A stretch of 64,000 nt of DNA, from contig JAUIBP010000005.1 in the NCBI GenBank assembly GCA_030427735.1, positions 124,001 through 188,000 on the forward strand. Reading direction: 5' to 3'. Position numbers and translations under genes: made by a program. Shown piece by piece: positions 1-9,931 of the stretch. The notes under the pieces were generated by a model. The model worked only from the letters and a program-made list of their open reading frames with translations. It searched no databases and was not told the origin of the DNA. Position 1 is the stretch's first letter; each line of letters opens with the position of its first letter. Origin of the DNA: Bacteroidia bacterium (GTDB taxonomy: Bacteria > Bacteroidota > Bacteroidia > Flavobacteriales > Flavobacteriaceae).

Positions 1-2806
1 CTCCAATAGATTGGGCAGCAACTACACCAACAGCTTCTCCTAACTGAACCATTTTGTTAGTTGCAAGGTTTCTACCGTAACATTTAGCACAAATTCCTTT
101 TTTGGCCTCACAAGTTAAAGCAGATCTTACTTCTACAGTATCCAATGGCGATTCGTTAATCTTATCGGCAATATCATCGTCGATTAACTGTCCAGCAGAT
201 ACTAATAATTCTTCAGTTAGAGGATTGTAAACATCGTGTAATGATACACGACCAATAACGCGCTCTCCAAGAGATTCTACAATTTCGTCGTTTTTCTTTA
301 ACGGAGATACTTCTACACCTCTTAACGTACCACAATCTTCGCTATTAATAATAACATCTTGAGAAACGTCTACCAGACGACGTGTTAAGTAACCTGCATC
401 GGCAGTTTTAAGAGCCGTATCTGCAAGACCTTTACGAGCACCGTGAGTAGAAATAAAGTATTCTAAAATTGAAAGTCCTTCTTTAAAGTTAGAAAGAATC
501 GGGTTTTCAATAATTTCTCCACCACCTGCATTCGATTTTTTAGGTTTCGCCATTAATCCACGCATACCTGTAAGCTGACGAATCTGTTCTTTAGATCCAC
601 GAGCTCCAGAGTCAAGCATCATAAACACCGAGTTGAAACCTTGTTGGTCTTCGCGAATACGCTTCATAGACAATTCTGTCAATTCGGCATTTGTAGACGT
701 CCAGATATCAATAACTTGGTTATAACGTTCGTTATTTGTTATAAGTCCCATGTTATAGTTACCCATAATACCATCTACTAAAGTATTGGCTTTATCGATC
801 ATTCCTTGTTTTTCTGGTGGGATAATAATATCTCCTAAACTGAATGACAATCCACCTTGGAAGGCAAATTTATAACCTAAAGATTTTATTTCGTCTAAGA
901 ATTCTGCTGTTTCAGGAACAGAAGTTACTCTTAGAATGTTTCCAATAATATCTCTTAACGATTTTTTAGTTAATACTTGGTTAATATAACCTGCTGCTTG
1001 CGGTACTTTTTCGTTGAATAATACACGTCCAACAGTAGTTTCTACAATTTGTAAGGCTATCTCGCCTGCTTCATTAAAGTCGTATGTTCTAACTTTAATT
1101 CCCGCGTTAAGATCTACACGTTTTTCGTTAAAGGCTATAACTACTTCCTCTGGAGAGTAAAATGTTAAGCCTTCGCCTTTAATTGGCACTTCTGGTGTAG
1201 ACTTACGTAACTTGGTCATATAATACAATCCAAGAACCATGTCTTGAGAAGGTACTGTTACTGGCGAACCATTTGCAGGGTTTAAGATATTATGAGACGC
1301 TAACATTAACATTTGCGCTTCAAGAATAGCTTCTGGCCCTAACGGTAAATGCACCGCCATCTGGTCACCATCAAAATCCGCGTTAAACGCCGTACACACT
1401 AATGGGTGTAACTGGATTGCTTTACCTTCAATCAATTTAGGTTGGAAGGCCTGAATACCAAGTCTGTGTAACGTAGGAGCACGGTTTAGTAATACTGGAT
1501 GGCCCTTAAGCACATTTTCCAAGATATCCCAAACCACTGGCTCTTTTTTATCTATAATTTTCTTAGCAGATTTTACAGTCTTTACAATACCTCTTTCAAT
1601 TAACTTACGTATTACAAAAGGTTTGTATAGCTCGGCTGCCATATTTTTAGGTAAACCACACTCGAACAATTTCATTTCTGGTCCTACAACAATTACCGAA
1701 CGTGCAGAATAATCAACACGCTTACCTAATAAGTTTTGACGGAAACGACCTTGCTTACCTTTTAAACTATCGGATAACGATTTTAAAGGTCTGTTAGAAT
1801 CTGTCTTTACAGCAGATGCTTTACGTGTATTATCGAATAACGAGTCTACAGATTCCTGTAACATACGTTTTTCGTTACGTAAAATCACCTCTGGTGCTTT
1901 AATCTCAACAAGACGCTTTAAACGGTTGTTACGAATAATTACACGACGGTATAAATCGTTCAAATCTGAAGTCGCAAAACGACCACCATCTAATGGTACT
2001 AACGGACGTAATTCTGGTGGAATAACCGGAATTACTTTCATAATCATCCATTCCGGACGGTTTTCTCTATTTTCGTTAGACTCACGCAAAGCTTCAACCA
2101 CTTGTAAACGCTTTAAAGCTTCGGTTTTACGTTGCTTAGAGGTTTCGGTATTGGCTTTATGACGTAATTGATACGATAATGTATCTAAATCTATACGAGC
2201 TAATAATTCTATAAGACATTCAGCACCCATTTTAGCAATAAACTTGTTCGGGTCTGTATCTTCTAAATATTGATTGTCTTGAGGAAGGGTTTCTAAAATG
2301 TTTAAATACTCTTCTTCTGTTAAGAAATCCATTTTTTGTAATGGGTCTCCTTCGGCACTTTTTGCATTACCTGGTTGAATTACTACATAACGTTCGTAGT
2401 AAATAATCATATCTAATTTCTTAGACGGTAATCCTAATAAATACCCAATTTTATTTGGTAAAGAACGGAAGTACCAAATGTGCGCTACAGGAACAACAAG
2501 GTTGATGTGCCCAACGCGATCACGACGTACTTTCTTTTCTGTTACTTCAACACCACAACGGTCACAAACTATACCTTTGTAGCGAATACGCTTATATTTT
2601 CCACAAGCACATTCGTAGTCTTTTACAGGACCAAAAATACGCTCACAGAATAAACCATCACGTTCTGGTTTATGAGTTCGATAATTGATAGTTTCTGGCT
2701 TTAAAACTTCACCGTTAGACTCTGCTAAAATAGACTCTGGTGAGGCTAAACCAATTGAGATTTGGTTAAATCTCTTTACTGTATTCTTATCTTGTTTTCT
2801 TGCCAT
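1..2806 (-). CDS. rpoC: DNA-directed RNA polymerase subunit beta' (partial, N-terminal 935 residues)
   Basis: Largest subunit of RNA polymerase; carries the catalytic Mg site. Starts [15 protein letters not shown] at 2806 and stays open to the left window edge, so the C-terminal third is missing. Visible landmarks are the N-terminal zinc site (CACGKYK followed by CDRCGVEV, about residues 70-90), the catalytic NADFDGDQM near residues 475-483 with all three aspartates, and the second zinc site [13 protein letters not shown] near the edge, followed by [13 protein letters not shown]. It lies 69 bases downstream of rpoB on the same strand, with a hairpin in the gap. No sign of damage. Identity is certain; only the missing end is unknown. 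Confidence 0.98.
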   Translation of the reverse strand, partial: MARKQDKNTVKRFNQISIGLASPESILAESNGEVLKPETINYRTHKPERDGLFCERIFGPVKDYECACGKYKRIRYKGIVCDRCGVEVTEKKVRRDRVGHINLVVPVAHIWYFRSLPNKIGYLLGLPSKKLDMIIYYERYVVIQPGNAKSAEGDPLQKMDFLTEEEYLNILETLPQDNQYLEDTDPNKFIAKMGAECLIELLARIDLDTLSYQLRHKANTETSKQRKTEALKRLQVVEALRESNENRENRPEWMIMKVIPVIPPELRPLVPLDGGRFATSDLNDLYRRVIIRNNRLKRLVEIKAPEVILRNEKRMLQESVDSLFDNTRKASAVKTDSNRPLKSLSDSLKGKQGRFRQNLLGKRVDYSARSVIVVGPEMKLFECGLPKNMAAELYKPFVIRKLIERGIVKTVKSAKKIIDKKEPVVWDILENVLKGHPVLLNRAPTLHRLGIQAFQPKLIEGKAIQLHPLVCTAFNADFDGDQMAVHLPLGPEAILEAQMLMLASHNILNPANGSPVTVPSQDMVLGLYYMTKLRKSTPEVPIKGEGLTFYSPEEVVIAFNEKRVDLNAGIKVRTYDFNEAGEIALQIVETTVGRVLFNEKVPQAAGYINQVLTKKSLRDIIGNILRVTSVPETAEFLDEIKSLGYKFAFQGGLSFSLGDIIIPPEKQGMIDKANTLVDGIMGNYNMGLITNNERYNQVIDIWTSTNAELTELSMKRIREDQQGFNSVFMMLDSGARGSKEQIRQLTGMRGLMAKPKKSNAGGGEIIENPILSNFKEGLSILEYFISTHGARKGLADTALKTADAGYLTRRLVDVSQDVIINSEDCGTLRGVEVSPLKKNDEIVESLGERVIGRVSLHDVYNPLTEELLVSAGQLIDDDIADKINESPLDTVEVRSALTCEAKKGICAKCYGRNLATNKMVQLGEAVGVVAAQSIG

Positions 2807-2844
2807 AATATATGGTGATATCGAATTATTTGTAAACTTTAGTC

Positions 2845-2866
2845 CATCGGGTTAAATAACCCGATG
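2845..2866 (-). other. Intercistronic hairpin between rpoB and rpoC
   Basis: A perfect 9-bp inverted repeat, CATCGGGTT / AACCCGATG, closes a 4-base loop in the 69-base rpoB-rpoC gap. No U-run follows on the minus strand, so a terminator is unlikely; an RNA processing or stability element is possible. Confidence 0.55.
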
Positions 2867-2875
2867 AACAATATA

Positions 2876-5800
2876 TTATTCCTCTAATCTAATGTCTAGA
2901 CCTAAACCTTTCAATTCGTGCATTAATACGTTGAAAGATTCTGGTAAGCCTGGTTCTGGCATTTGCTCGCCCTTAACGATAGACTCGTAAGTTTTAGCTC
3001 TACCAATAACGTCATCAGATTTCACTGTCAGTATTTCTCTTAGGGTTGCCGAAGCACCGTATGCTTCAAGCGCCCAAACTTCCATCTCTCCAAAACGCTG
3101 ACCACCAAATTGTGCTTTACCACCTAATGGTTGTTGTGTAATTAAAGAGTAAGGTCCAATAGAACGTGCGTGCATTTTGTCATCAACCATATGTCCTAAT
3201 TTTAACATATAGATAACTCCAACAGTTGCAGGCTGGTCGAAACGATCTCCTGTACCACCATCGTAAAGATGGGTATGACCATATCTTGGAATTCCAGCTT
3301 CGTCTGTTAATTCGTTAATTTGATCGATTGTAGCACCATCAAAAATAGGAGTCGCATACGTACGTCCTAATTTTTGACCAGCCCAACCTAATACAGTTTC
3401 GTAAATCTGACCAATGTTCATACGTGATGGTACCCCAAGTGGATTTAATACGATATCTACAGGTGTTCCATCTTCTAAGAATGGCATATCTTCCTGACGT
3501 ACAATACGTGCAACAATACCTTTGTTACCGTGACGCCCTGCCATTTTATCTCCTACTTTAAGTTTACGTTTCTTAGCGATGTAAACTTTAGCTAATTTTA
3601 TAATTCCAGAAGGTAATTCATCTCCTACAGAAATGGTAAACTTCTCACGACGTAAAGAACCTTGTAAGTCGTTTTCCTTAATTTTGTAGTTATGAATTAA
3701 ATCTGCAACTAATTTATTAGTGTGCTCGTCGGTAGTCCACACACCAGATGTTAAGTGCGTATAATCTTCTACAGCATTTAACATTTTTAGGGTATATTTC
3801 TTACCTTTTGGTAATACTTCTTCGCCTAAATCATTATAAATACCTTGAGCTGTTTTACCACCAACTAAAGCAAATAATTTATCGATTAAGATGGTTTTTA
3901 AGTCTTCGAATTTCGCATAATAAATACCTTCTAATTGTGTTATATCTTCTTTATCTTTTGCTCTTTTGCGTTTATCTTTAACCGCACGAGCAAATAATTT
4001 CTTGTCGATAACTACACCGTTTAAAGATGGAGACGCTTTTAATGAAGCATCTTTTACATCGCCCGCTTTATCACCAAAGATGGCGCGTAATAATTTCTCT
4101 TCTGGAGTAGGATCGCTTTCTCCTTTAGGTGTAATTTTACCAATAAGAATATCGCCAGGTTTTACTTCTGCACCAACGCGAATCATTCCGTTTTCATCTA
4201 AATCTTTAGTAGCTTCTTCAGATACGTTAGGAATATCGTTAGTTAACTCTTCGTTACCTAACTTGGTATCTCTCACTTCTAAAGAATACTCATCGATATG
4301 GATAGAAGTAAAGATATCTTCACGTACTACCTTTTCAGAAATCACAATCGCATCCTCGAAGTTATACCCTTTCCAAGGCATGAAGGCTACTTTCATGTTT
4401 CTACCAAGTGCCAATTCGCCATTCTCTGTGGCATAACCTTGACAAAGTACTTGACCTTTTTGAACCTTATCGCCTTTACGAACGATAGGTTTTAAGTTGA
4501 TAGAAGTACCTTGGTTTGTTTTTCTGAATTTTACTAACGGATATGTTTTAGTATCGCTATCAAAACTTACCGCAGCTTCATCTTCGGTACGATCGTAACG
4601 GATTACAACTTCGTTAGCATCAACATATTCTACTATTCCGTCGCGTTCTGCATTTATCAATACACGAGAATCTTTAGCAACCTGACGTTCTAAACCAGTT
4701 CCTACAATAGGTGCTTGCGCTCTTAATAAAGGTACTGCCTGACGCATCATGTTAGATCCCATCAATGCACGGTTCGCATCATCATGCTCTAAGAACGGAA
4801 TTAAAGATGCCGAGATAGACGAAATTTGGTTTGGTGCTACATCGGTATAATGAATGGCTGTTGGCTCGATTACTGGGAAATCTCCCTCCATTCTAGCAAT
4901 TACTTTATCGTGTAAAATATTGCCTTCATCATCTATTTTAACCGTAGCCTGAGCAATTAGTTTTTCTTCTTCCTCCTCTGCACTTAAATACACAGGTGGA
5001 TTTTTAATATCTACAGCACCATCTACAACTGGACGGTAAGGCGTTTCTATGAATCCCATAGAATTAACCTTAGCGTATACAGATAACGATGAAATTAAAC
5101 CAATGTTTGGACCTTCAGGTGTTTCAATAGGACAAAGACGACCATAATGCGTATAGTGAACGTCACGAACCTCGAAACCTGCTCTTTCACGAGAAAGACC
5201 ACCTGGACCAAGAGCCGATAAACGACGCTTGTGTGTAATCTCTGCTAATGGATTGGTTTGATCCATGAACTGAGATAACTGGTTTGTACCAAAGAACGAG
5301 TTAATTACAGACGATAAAGTTTTCGCGTTAATCAAATCGATTGGTGTAAACACCTCGTTATCACGAACGTTCATACGCTCGCGAATAGTACGTGCCATAC
5401 GGGCTAAACCAACTCCGAACTGTTGAGATAACTGTTCACCTACAGTACGTACACGACGGTTAGATAAGTGATCGATATCATCAATCTCTGCTTTAGAGTT
5501 AATAAGCTCGATTAAATATTTTATAATGGTAATGATATCTTCTTTGGTAAGCACTTGCTTATCCATACCAATATCAAGACCTAATTTTTTATTCATTCTG
5601 TAACGTCCTACTTCACCTAAAGAGTAACGTTGATCCGAGAAGAATAATTTATCTATAATTCCTCTTGCGGTTTCTTCGTCTGGTGGTTCAGCATTACGTA
5701 ATTGACGATAGATGTGCTCTACAGCCTCTTTTTCGGAGTTTGTAGGGTCTTTTTGAAGCGTGTTGTGAATAATGGCATAATCACCTTGTTGCGCAGTTTC

Positions 5801-6691
5801 TTTATGTAAAAGCACTGTTTTAACATTCGCTTCAAGAATTTCTTCAATATTATCTTTATCTAAAACGGTATCACGATCTAATACAATTTCATTACGCTCG
5901 ATAGATACAACTTCTCCTGTATCTTCGTCTACGAAATCTTCGTGCCATGTGTTAAGTACACGTGCAGCAAGTTTACGTCCTTGATATTTTTTTAAACCAG
6001 ATTTCGATACTTTAACTTCTTCAGCTAAATCAAAAATTTCTAATATATCTTTATCACGTTCAAAACCTATGGCTCTAAACAAAGTAGTTACTGGTAATTT
6101 TTTCTTACGATCGATATACGCATACATTACACTGTTAATGTCTGTAGCGAATTCAATCCAAGATCCTTTAAATGGAATAACTCTAGCAGAGTATAATTTT
6201 GTCCCATTAGCATGGAATGATTGACCAAAGAAAACTCCTGGAGAACGGTGTAACTGAGAAACCACAACGCGTTCTGCACCATTAATGCAAAACGTACCAC
6301 TAGGCGTCATATAAGGTATAGTTCCTAAATACACATCTTGAACAATGGTCTCGAAATCCTCATGTTCAGGATCTGTACAGTATAATTTTAACCTTGCTTT
6401 AAGCGGAACGCTGTAAGTAAGTCCTCTTTCAATACATTCTTCGATAGAGTATCTTGGTGGATCAATGAAGTAATCTAAAAATTCTAAAACAAATTGATTA
6501 CGGGTGTCTGTAATTGGGAAATTTTCCATGAAGGTATTGTATAACCCTTCATTACCTCTTTCTTCAGATTTAGTTTCTAACTGGAAAAAATCCTGGAAGG
6601 ACTTAATCTGAATATCCAAGAAATCTGGATATTCTGTTCTATTGACAATAGACGAGAAATTTAATCTTTCAGCTTGTGTTACTAACATCAA
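2876..6691 (-). CDS. rpoB: DNA-directed RNA polymerase subunit beta
   Basis: Second large subunit of RNA polymerase, 1271 residues, the normal size for Bacteroidota. The rifampicin-binding cluster reads [29 protein letters not shown] in two adjoining parts (about residues 470-500), so the positions equivalent to E. coli D516, H526 and S531 are wild type and sensitivity to rifampicin is predicted. The C-terminal part keeps [15 protein letters not shown] and [15 protein letters not shown], the residues that contact beta' and the nucleic acid. The start [14 protein letters not shown] has two adjacent methionines, so the true start may be one codon downstream. It follows rplL after 120 bases containing a long hairpin, and precedes rpoC. 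Confidence 0.99.
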   Translation of the reverse strand: MMLVTQAERLNFSSIVNRTEYPDFLDIQIKSFQDFFQLETKSEERGNEGLYNTFMENFPITDTRNQFVLEFLDYFIDPPRYSIEECIERGLTYSVPLKARLKLYCTDPEHEDFETIVQDVYLGTIPYMTPSGTFCINGAERVVVSQLHRSPGVFFGQSFHANGTKLYSARVIPFKGSWIEFATDINSVMYAYIDRKKKLPVTTLFRAIGFERDKDILEIFDLAEEVKVSKSGLKKYQGRKLAARVLNTWHEDFVDEDTGEVVSIERNEIVLDRDTVLDKDNIEEILEANVKTVLLHKETAQQGDYAIIHNTLQKDPTNSEKEAVEHIYRQLRNAEPPDEETARGIIDKLFFSDQRYSLGEVGRYRMNKKLGLDIGMDKQVLTKEDIITIIKYLIELINSKAEIDDIDHLSNRRVRTVGEQLSQQFGVGLARMARTIRERMNVRDNEVFTPIDLINAKTLSSVINSFFGTNQLSQFMDQTNPLAEITHKRRLSALGPGGLSRERAGFEVRDVHYTHYGRLCPIETPEGPNIGLISSLSVYAKVNSMGFIETPYRPVVDGAVDIKNPPVYLSAEEEEEKLIAQATVKIDDEGNILHDKVIARMEGDFPVIEPTAIHYTDVAPNQISSISASLIPFLEHDDANRALMGSNMMRQAVPLLRAQAPIVGTGLERQVAKDSRVLINAERDGIVEYVDANEVVIRYDRTEDEAAVSFDSDTKTYPLVKFRKTNQGTSINLKPIVRKGDKVQKGQVLCQGYATENGELALGRNMKVAFMPWKGYNFEDAIVISEKVVREDIFTSIHIDEYSLEVRDTKLGNEELTNDIPNVSEEATKDLDENGMIRVGAEVKPGDILIGKITPKGESDPTPEEKLLRAIFGDKAGDVKDASLKASPSLNGVVIDKKLFARAVKDKRKRAKDKEDITQLEGIYYAKFEDLKTILIDKLFALVGGKTAQGIYNDLGEEVLPKGKKYTLKMLNAVEDYTHLTSGVWTTDEHTNKLVADLIHNYKIKENDLQGSLRREKFTISVGDELPSGIIKLAKVYIAKKRKLKVGDKMAGRHGNKGIVARIVRQEDMPFLEDGTPVDIVLNPLGVPSRMNIGQIYETVLGWAGQKLGRTYATPIFDGATIDQINELTDEAGIPRYGHTHLYDGGTGDRFDQPATVGVIYMLKLGHMVDDKMHARSIGPYSLITQQPLGGKAQFGGQRFGEMEVWALEAYGASATLREILTVKSDDVIGRAKTYESIVKGEQMPEPGLPESFNVLMHELKGLGLDIRLEE

Positions 6692-6752
6692 TGGACGAAA
6701 TTTTGATTAAAAATAATAATGACAGCGTATCTTACTAATATATACGCAAAAT

Positions 6753-6788
6753 GGTTTAGGTCTTAGAGTACCACTCTAGACCTAAACC
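6753..6788 (-). promoter_or_regulatory. Attenuator-like hairpin in the rplL-rpoB gap
   Basis: On the minus strand GGTTTAGGTC-TAGAGT pairs with ACTCTA-(A)-GACCTAAACC across a 3-base loop: 16 base pairs with one bulged base. It is followed by ATTTTGCG, a weak U-run. In E. coli the same gap holds a partial terminator and an RNase III site that set rpoBC expression relative to the ribosomal proteins; the analogy here is inference. Confidence 0.65.
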
Positions 6789-6811
6789 TTTGTATTGTTT
6801 GGTAGCTAAGC

Positions 6812-7186
6812 TTACTTAAGCTCAACCTCTGCTCCAGCCTCTTCTAAAGAAGATTTTAAACCTTCAGCTTCGTCTTTAGAAACACCTTCTTTAATTGCGC
6901 TAGGTGCACCATCAACTAATTCTTTAGCTTCTTTTAATCCTAATCCAGTTAATTCTTTAACTAATTTTACTACTGCTAGTTTAGAACCACCAGCGGCTTT
7001 AAGGATTACGTCGAATTCTGTTTGCTCTTCAGCGGCTTCACCACCAGCAGCAGGTCCAGCAGCTACAGCTACAGCAGCAGCAGCAGGCTCGATACCATAT
7101 TCTTCTTTTAATATAGTAGCTAACTCATTTACTTCTTTTACTGTTAAGTTAACTAATTGTTCTGCGAAATCTTTTAAATCTGCCAT
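6812..7186 (-). CDS. rplL: 50S ribosomal protein L7/L12
   Basis: Multicopy stalk protein of the large subunit that recruits translation GTPases; 124 residues, the normal length. The N-terminal dimerisation helix ([19 protein letters not shown]) is followed by an Ala-rich hinge at about residues 35-55 and the C-terminal domain EKTEFDVIL-like segment ([16 protein letters not shown], then [19 protein letters not shown]). The gene follows rplJ after 63 bases, as in most bacteria. The GCA/GCT repeats in the hinge are a normal feature of the protein, not a repeat element. It is part of the long tuf-secE-nusG-rpl-rpo transcription unit. Confidence 0.98.
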   Translation of the reverse strand: MADLKDFAEQLVNLTVKEVNELATILKEEYGIEPAAAAVAVAAGPAAGGEAAEEQTEFDVILKAAGGSKLAVVKLVKELTGLGLKEAKELVDGAPSAIKEGVSKDEAEGLKSSLEEAGAEVELK

Positions 7187-7249
7187 TTTCTATCGTTTTA
7201 ATGATTTTTTTAATTTAATATAATTGTGTAAAAGTGCGTACTTTTTATA

Positions 7250-7771
7250 TTATCCCTCTTTTTGAGATAATGTTTTTAAGATACCTGTTAATGTATTTCC
7301 ACTTGATTGAAGTGCAGATACAACATTCTTAGCAGGCGATTGTAACAATCCAATGATATCTCCAATTAACTCTTCACGAGATTTGATATCTACTAAAGTA
7401 TCTAATTGATCGTCTCCAATGTAAATTGCTTCTTCAATAAATGCACCTTTTAATAAAGGCTTTTCTGATTTTTTTCTAAAAGCTTTAATTACTTTGGCTG
7501 GAGCATTACCTGCCTCAGCATACATTACAGAAGTGTTACCTTTTAAAACCGATGGTAAATCTCCAAAATCTTTATCTGAAGCTTCCATTGCTTTTTCTAG
7601 TAATGTATTTTTAACGATCGCTAATTTAATATTTGCTTTAAAACAAGCGCGACGTAAGTCTGAAGTTAACCCAGCGTTTAGACCTGAAATATCTGCGATG
7701 TAGATATTTGCATTATCGGCTAATTGTGCAGTTAAGTCTTCAATTACTTGTGATTTTTCTTCTCTTGTCAT
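7250..7771 (-). CDS. rplJ: 50S ribosomal protein L10
   Basis: L10 anchors the L7/L12 dimers to 23S rRNA through its C-terminal helix. The 173 residues begin MTREEKSQVIEDL and contain the usual KNTLLEKAM and KPLLKGAF segments; the C-terminal helix (SALQSSGNTLTGILKTLSQK) is the L7/L12 platform. It begins only 19 bases after rplA. In E. coli L10-L12 represses its own mRNA from a long leader before rplJ; here the 19-base gap leaves no space for such a leader, so if autoregulation exists it must use a site elsewhere in the operon. Confidence 0.98.
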   Translation of the reverse strand: MTREEKSQVIEDLTAQLADNANIYIADISGLNAGLTSDLRRACFKANIKLAIVKNTLLEKAMEASDKDFGDLPSVLKGNTSVMYAEAGNAPAKVIKAFRKKSEKPLLKGAFIEEAIYIGDDQLDTLVDIKSREELIGDIIGLLQSPAKNVVSALQSSGNTLTGILKTLSQKEG

Positions 7772-7790
7772 AATAAAAGTTTTTAACTAA

Positions 7791-8480
7791 TTAACCAACT
7801 TTTGGGTCAACAGCAACACTAGGGCTCATGGTACTAGATAAGAAAATGCTCTTAACATAAGTTCCTTTTGCTGCAGTTGGCTTTAATTTTATTAGCGTTT
7901 GTATTAATTCGTTTGCGTTTCCTGCAATTTTGTCTGCACTAAAAGATGCTTTACCAATAGCTGCATGTACTATACCAGTTTTATCTACTTTAAAGTCGAT
8001 TTTACCAGCTTTTACTTCAGTTACTGCTTTTGCTACATCCATAGTTACTGTACCTGTTTTTGGGTTAGGCATTAAACCTCTAGGCCCTAAAATACGTCCT
8101 AATGGCCCTAATTTACCCATTACAGCAGGCATAGTAATGATTACGTCTACATCTGTCCATCCGCTCTTAATTTTATCAAGATACTCGTCTAAACCAACAT
8201 AATCTGCTCCAGCTTCTTTAGCTTCTGCTTCTTTATCTGGAGTTACTAATGCTAAAACTTTTACATCTTTACCTGTACCATGAGGAAGAGATACTACACC
8301 TCTAACCATTTGGTTTGCTTTTCTAGGATCTACTCCTAAACGAACAGCGATATCTACAGATGCATCAAACTTTGTATTTGTGATATCTTTTACTAATGCT
8401 GATGCTTCAGTAATAGAATAAAGTTTTCCTTTTTCTATTTTTGCTAAAGCTTCTTTTTGCTTTTTTGTTAATCTTGCCAT
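7791..8480 (-). CDS. rplA: 50S ribosomal protein L1
   Basis: L1 forms the mobile stalk at the E site and, in many bacteria, represses its own operon by binding the rplK leader. The 229 residues start [14 protein letters not shown] and contain the family signatures [22 protein letters not shown] (read as two halves, about residues 118-139) and the NPKTGTV segment. It follows rplK after 20 bases and precedes rplJ after 19 bases, giving the standard L11-L1-L10-L7/L12 order. Length and start agree with the family. Confidence 0.98.
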   Translation of the reverse strand: MARLTKKQKEALAKIEKGKLYSITEASALVKDITNTKFDASVDIAVRLGVDPRKANQMVRGVVSLPHGTGKDVKVLALVTPDKEAEAKEAGADYVGLDEYLDKIKSGWTDVDVIITMPAVMGKLGPLGRILGPRGLMPNPKTGTVTMDVAKAVTEVKAGKIDFKVDKTGIVHAAIGKASFSADKIAGNANELIQTLIKLKPTAAKGTYVKSIFLSSTMSPSVAVDPKVG

Positions 8481-8500
8481 TTTAAATGTCTTTTTCTAGA

Positions 8501-8938
8501 TTAATTTGGCGCGTTTCCGGTTACGGTAATTCCCATAGACCTTGCGGTACCTACAATCATTTTCATAGCAGATTCTAATGTAAATGCATTTAAGTCTTGC
8601 ATTTTATCTTCTGCGATGGTTTTAATTTGGTCCCAAGAAACTTTAGCTACTTTTTTTCGGTTTGGTTCGCCTGAACCTTTTTTCACCTTGGCCGCTTCTA
8701 ATAATTGTACTGCTGCTGGTGGTGTTTTGATTACAAAGTCGAATGATTTGTCTTTGTAAACAGAAATTACAACTGGTAATACTTTACCGGCCTTATCTTG
8801 CGTTCTAGCATTGAATTGCTTACAGAACTCCATGATATTAACACCTGCAGCTCCTAAAGCGGGTCCAACCGGTGGCGACGGATTCGCTGCACCTCCCCGA
8901 ACTTGTAACTTAACTACTTTACCTAATTCTTTTGCCAT
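8501..8938 (-). CDS. rplK: 50S ribosomal protein L11
   Basis: L11 forms the GTPase-associated centre with 23S rRNA, is the thiostrepton contact site and activates RelA-type stringent response. The 145 residues begin [22 protein letters not shown] and hold the conserved proline-rich switch [20 protein letters not shown]. The C-terminal rRNA-binding domain ends [16 protein letters not shown]. It follows nusG after 73 bases, a gap with potential RNA structure, and precedes rplA. Confidence 0.98.
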   Translation of the reverse strand: MAKELGKVVKLQVRGGAANPSPPVGPALGAAGVNIMEFCKQFNARTQDKAGKVLPVVISVYKDKSFDFVIKTPPAAVQLLEAAKVKKGSGEPNRKKVAKVSWDQIKTIAEDKMQDLNAFTLESAMKMIVGTARSMGITVTGNAPN

Positions 8939-9011
8939 TTTTAATAATTTAATTGTGATGCGCTTATACTGTTGGAAGCGGTATTACACATCGGTATAGT
9001 TGTAACAATTA
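8939..9011 (-). promoter_or_regulatory. Possible structured leader before rplK (candidate L1 site)
   Basis: On the minus strand this gap can pair AATTGT with ACAATT, and GATGTG with CGCATC, enclosing a loop of about 24 bases. In E. coli and others, L1 represses translation from a site just before rplK. The position fits, but I cannot match the sequence to a defined L1-binding consensus. Confidence 0.3.
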
Positions 9012-9566
9012 TTATACTTTTTCTACCTGCATATAGCTTAGTTCTAAAGGTGTTTTTCTTCCAAAAATCTTCACCATAACTTCTAGCTTACGCTTTTCTT
9101 CATTTATCTTTTCTATGGTACCATCAAAACCGTTGAATGGTCCATCGATAACTTTTACTGTTTCGCCAATAGTATAAGGTATAGCTACGTTCTTTTCTGT
9201 TTCTACAGTTAACTCATCAACTTTACCTAACATTCTGTTTACTTCAGACTGTCTTAATGGCACAGGATCTCCACCTTTTGTTTCTCCTAAAAACCCAATA
9301 ACATTGGTTACAGATCTAATAATATGTGGTATTTCGCCACTTAAATTGGCTTGTACCATAATGTATCCTGGAAAATAAACTTTCTCTTTACTTATTTTTT
9401 TTCCATTACGGATTTGTATTACTTTTTCTGTAGGAACAAGTACTTGATCTACATAATCTTGAAGCCCTAAACGAGCAATTTCATTCTCGATATAGGCTTT
9501 AATCTTATTTTCCTGACCACTTACAGCTCTAACAACATACCACTTTTTCGCATTCCCTTCAGACAT
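9012..9566 (-). CDS. nusG: Transcription termination/antitermination protein NusG
   Basis: NusG binds RNA polymerase and couples it to Rho or the ribosome. From the ATG at 9566 the protein is 184 residues, beginning MSEGNAKKWYVVRAVSGQEN: an NGN domain (about residues 8-115, with FPGYIMVQ) and a C-terminal KOW domain (IDGPFNGFDGTIEKINEEKRK). The reading frame is open for a further 51 codons upstream, but that extension runs into secE, is unlike any NusG and contains a run of hydrophobic residues, so the shorter start is chosen. It follows secE after 17 bases. Confidence 0.97.
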   Translation of the reverse strand: MSEGNAKKWYVVRAVSGQENKIKAYIENEIARLGLQDYVDQVLVPTEKVIQIRNGKKISKEKVYFPGYIMVQANLSGEIPHIIRSVTNVIGFLGETKGGDPVPLRQSEVNRMLGKVDELTVETEKNVAIPYTIGETVKVIDGPFNGFDGTIEKINEEKRKLEVMVKIFGRKTPLELSYMQVEKV

Positions 9567-9583
9567 AAAATTTGTTTTATTTT

Positions 9584-9778
9584 TTAGTTTATCAAGTGAA
9601 AGTAAAATGATATGACTTTGCTGAATACTGTATCTACTCCCCATATTGCTAAAGAGAATAATGTAGAGAATACAGCTACTAAAATAGTTAAGCTTTGCGC
9701 CTCTGCCATTGTTGGCCAAGTTACATTATGCTTTAGCTCTTCGAATGATTCTTTTACGTAATTTACAAATCCAGCCAT
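9584..9778 (-). CDS. secE: Preprotein translocase subunit SecE
   Basis: Essential small subunit of the SecYEG channel. The 64 residues are the short single-helix form: an amphipathic N-terminal segment MAGFVNYVKESFEELKHNVTWP, with the conserved TWP turn, followed by one membrane helix (about residues 28-58). It sits between tRNA-Trp and nusG, the classical place. Length matches the family in Gram-negative bacteria outside the Enterobacteria. Confidence 0.96.
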   Translation of the reverse strand: MAGFVNYVKESFEELKHNVTWPTMAEAQSLTILVAVFSTLFSLAIWGVDTVFSKVISFYFHLIN

Positions 9779-9797
9779 TATTTAAATACTTTATTAG

Positions 9798-9870
9798 CAC
9801 GGGTTGAGAGACTCGAACTCCCGACACCTGGTTTTGGAGACCAGTGCTCTACCAACTGAGCTAAACCCGT
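9798..9870 (-). tRNA. tRNA-Trp (anticodon CCA)
   Basis: The minus strand folds as a 73-base cloverleaf: acceptor ACGGGTT/AACCCGT, D-arm GCTC...GAGC, anticodon stem CTGGT/ACCAG around CTCCAAA (anticodon CCA), T-arm with GTTCGAGTC, discriminator G. CCA is not encoded. It lies between tuf and secE. Confidence 0.97.
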
Positions 9871-9910
9871 AAGTAAAAGTTAAGGCATTTCGTTATTGAA
9901 ATACCTTAAC
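9871..9910 (-). terminator. Hairpin with short U-run after tuf (partial terminator or attenuator)
   Basis: The minus strand reads GTTAAGG-(T)-ATTTC, a 6-base loop, then GAAAT-(G)-CCTTAAC: 12 base pairs with one mismatch, followed by TTTTACTT. Placed directly after tuf and before tRNA-Trp, it could lower expression of secE-nusG-rpl-rpo relative to tuf. Confidence 0.6.
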
Positions 9911-9931
9911 CTTTTATTTATTAAACTTTAA

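Noticed and set aside
1926-4495. Plus-strand ORFs inside rpoC and rpoB
   Set aside because: They are shadows of the strongly conserved polymerase genes, with no family features of their own.
5200-5320. Rifampicin resistance substitutions in rpoB
   Set aside because: The resistance-cluster residues are all wild type.
7021-7120. GCA/GCT repeats in rplL taken as a repeat element
   Set aside because: They encode the normal Ala-rich hinge of L7/L12.
9567-9719. N-terminal extension of 51 codons to NusG
   Set aside because: It overlaps secE and lacks similarity to NusG; the ATG at 9566 fits the family.
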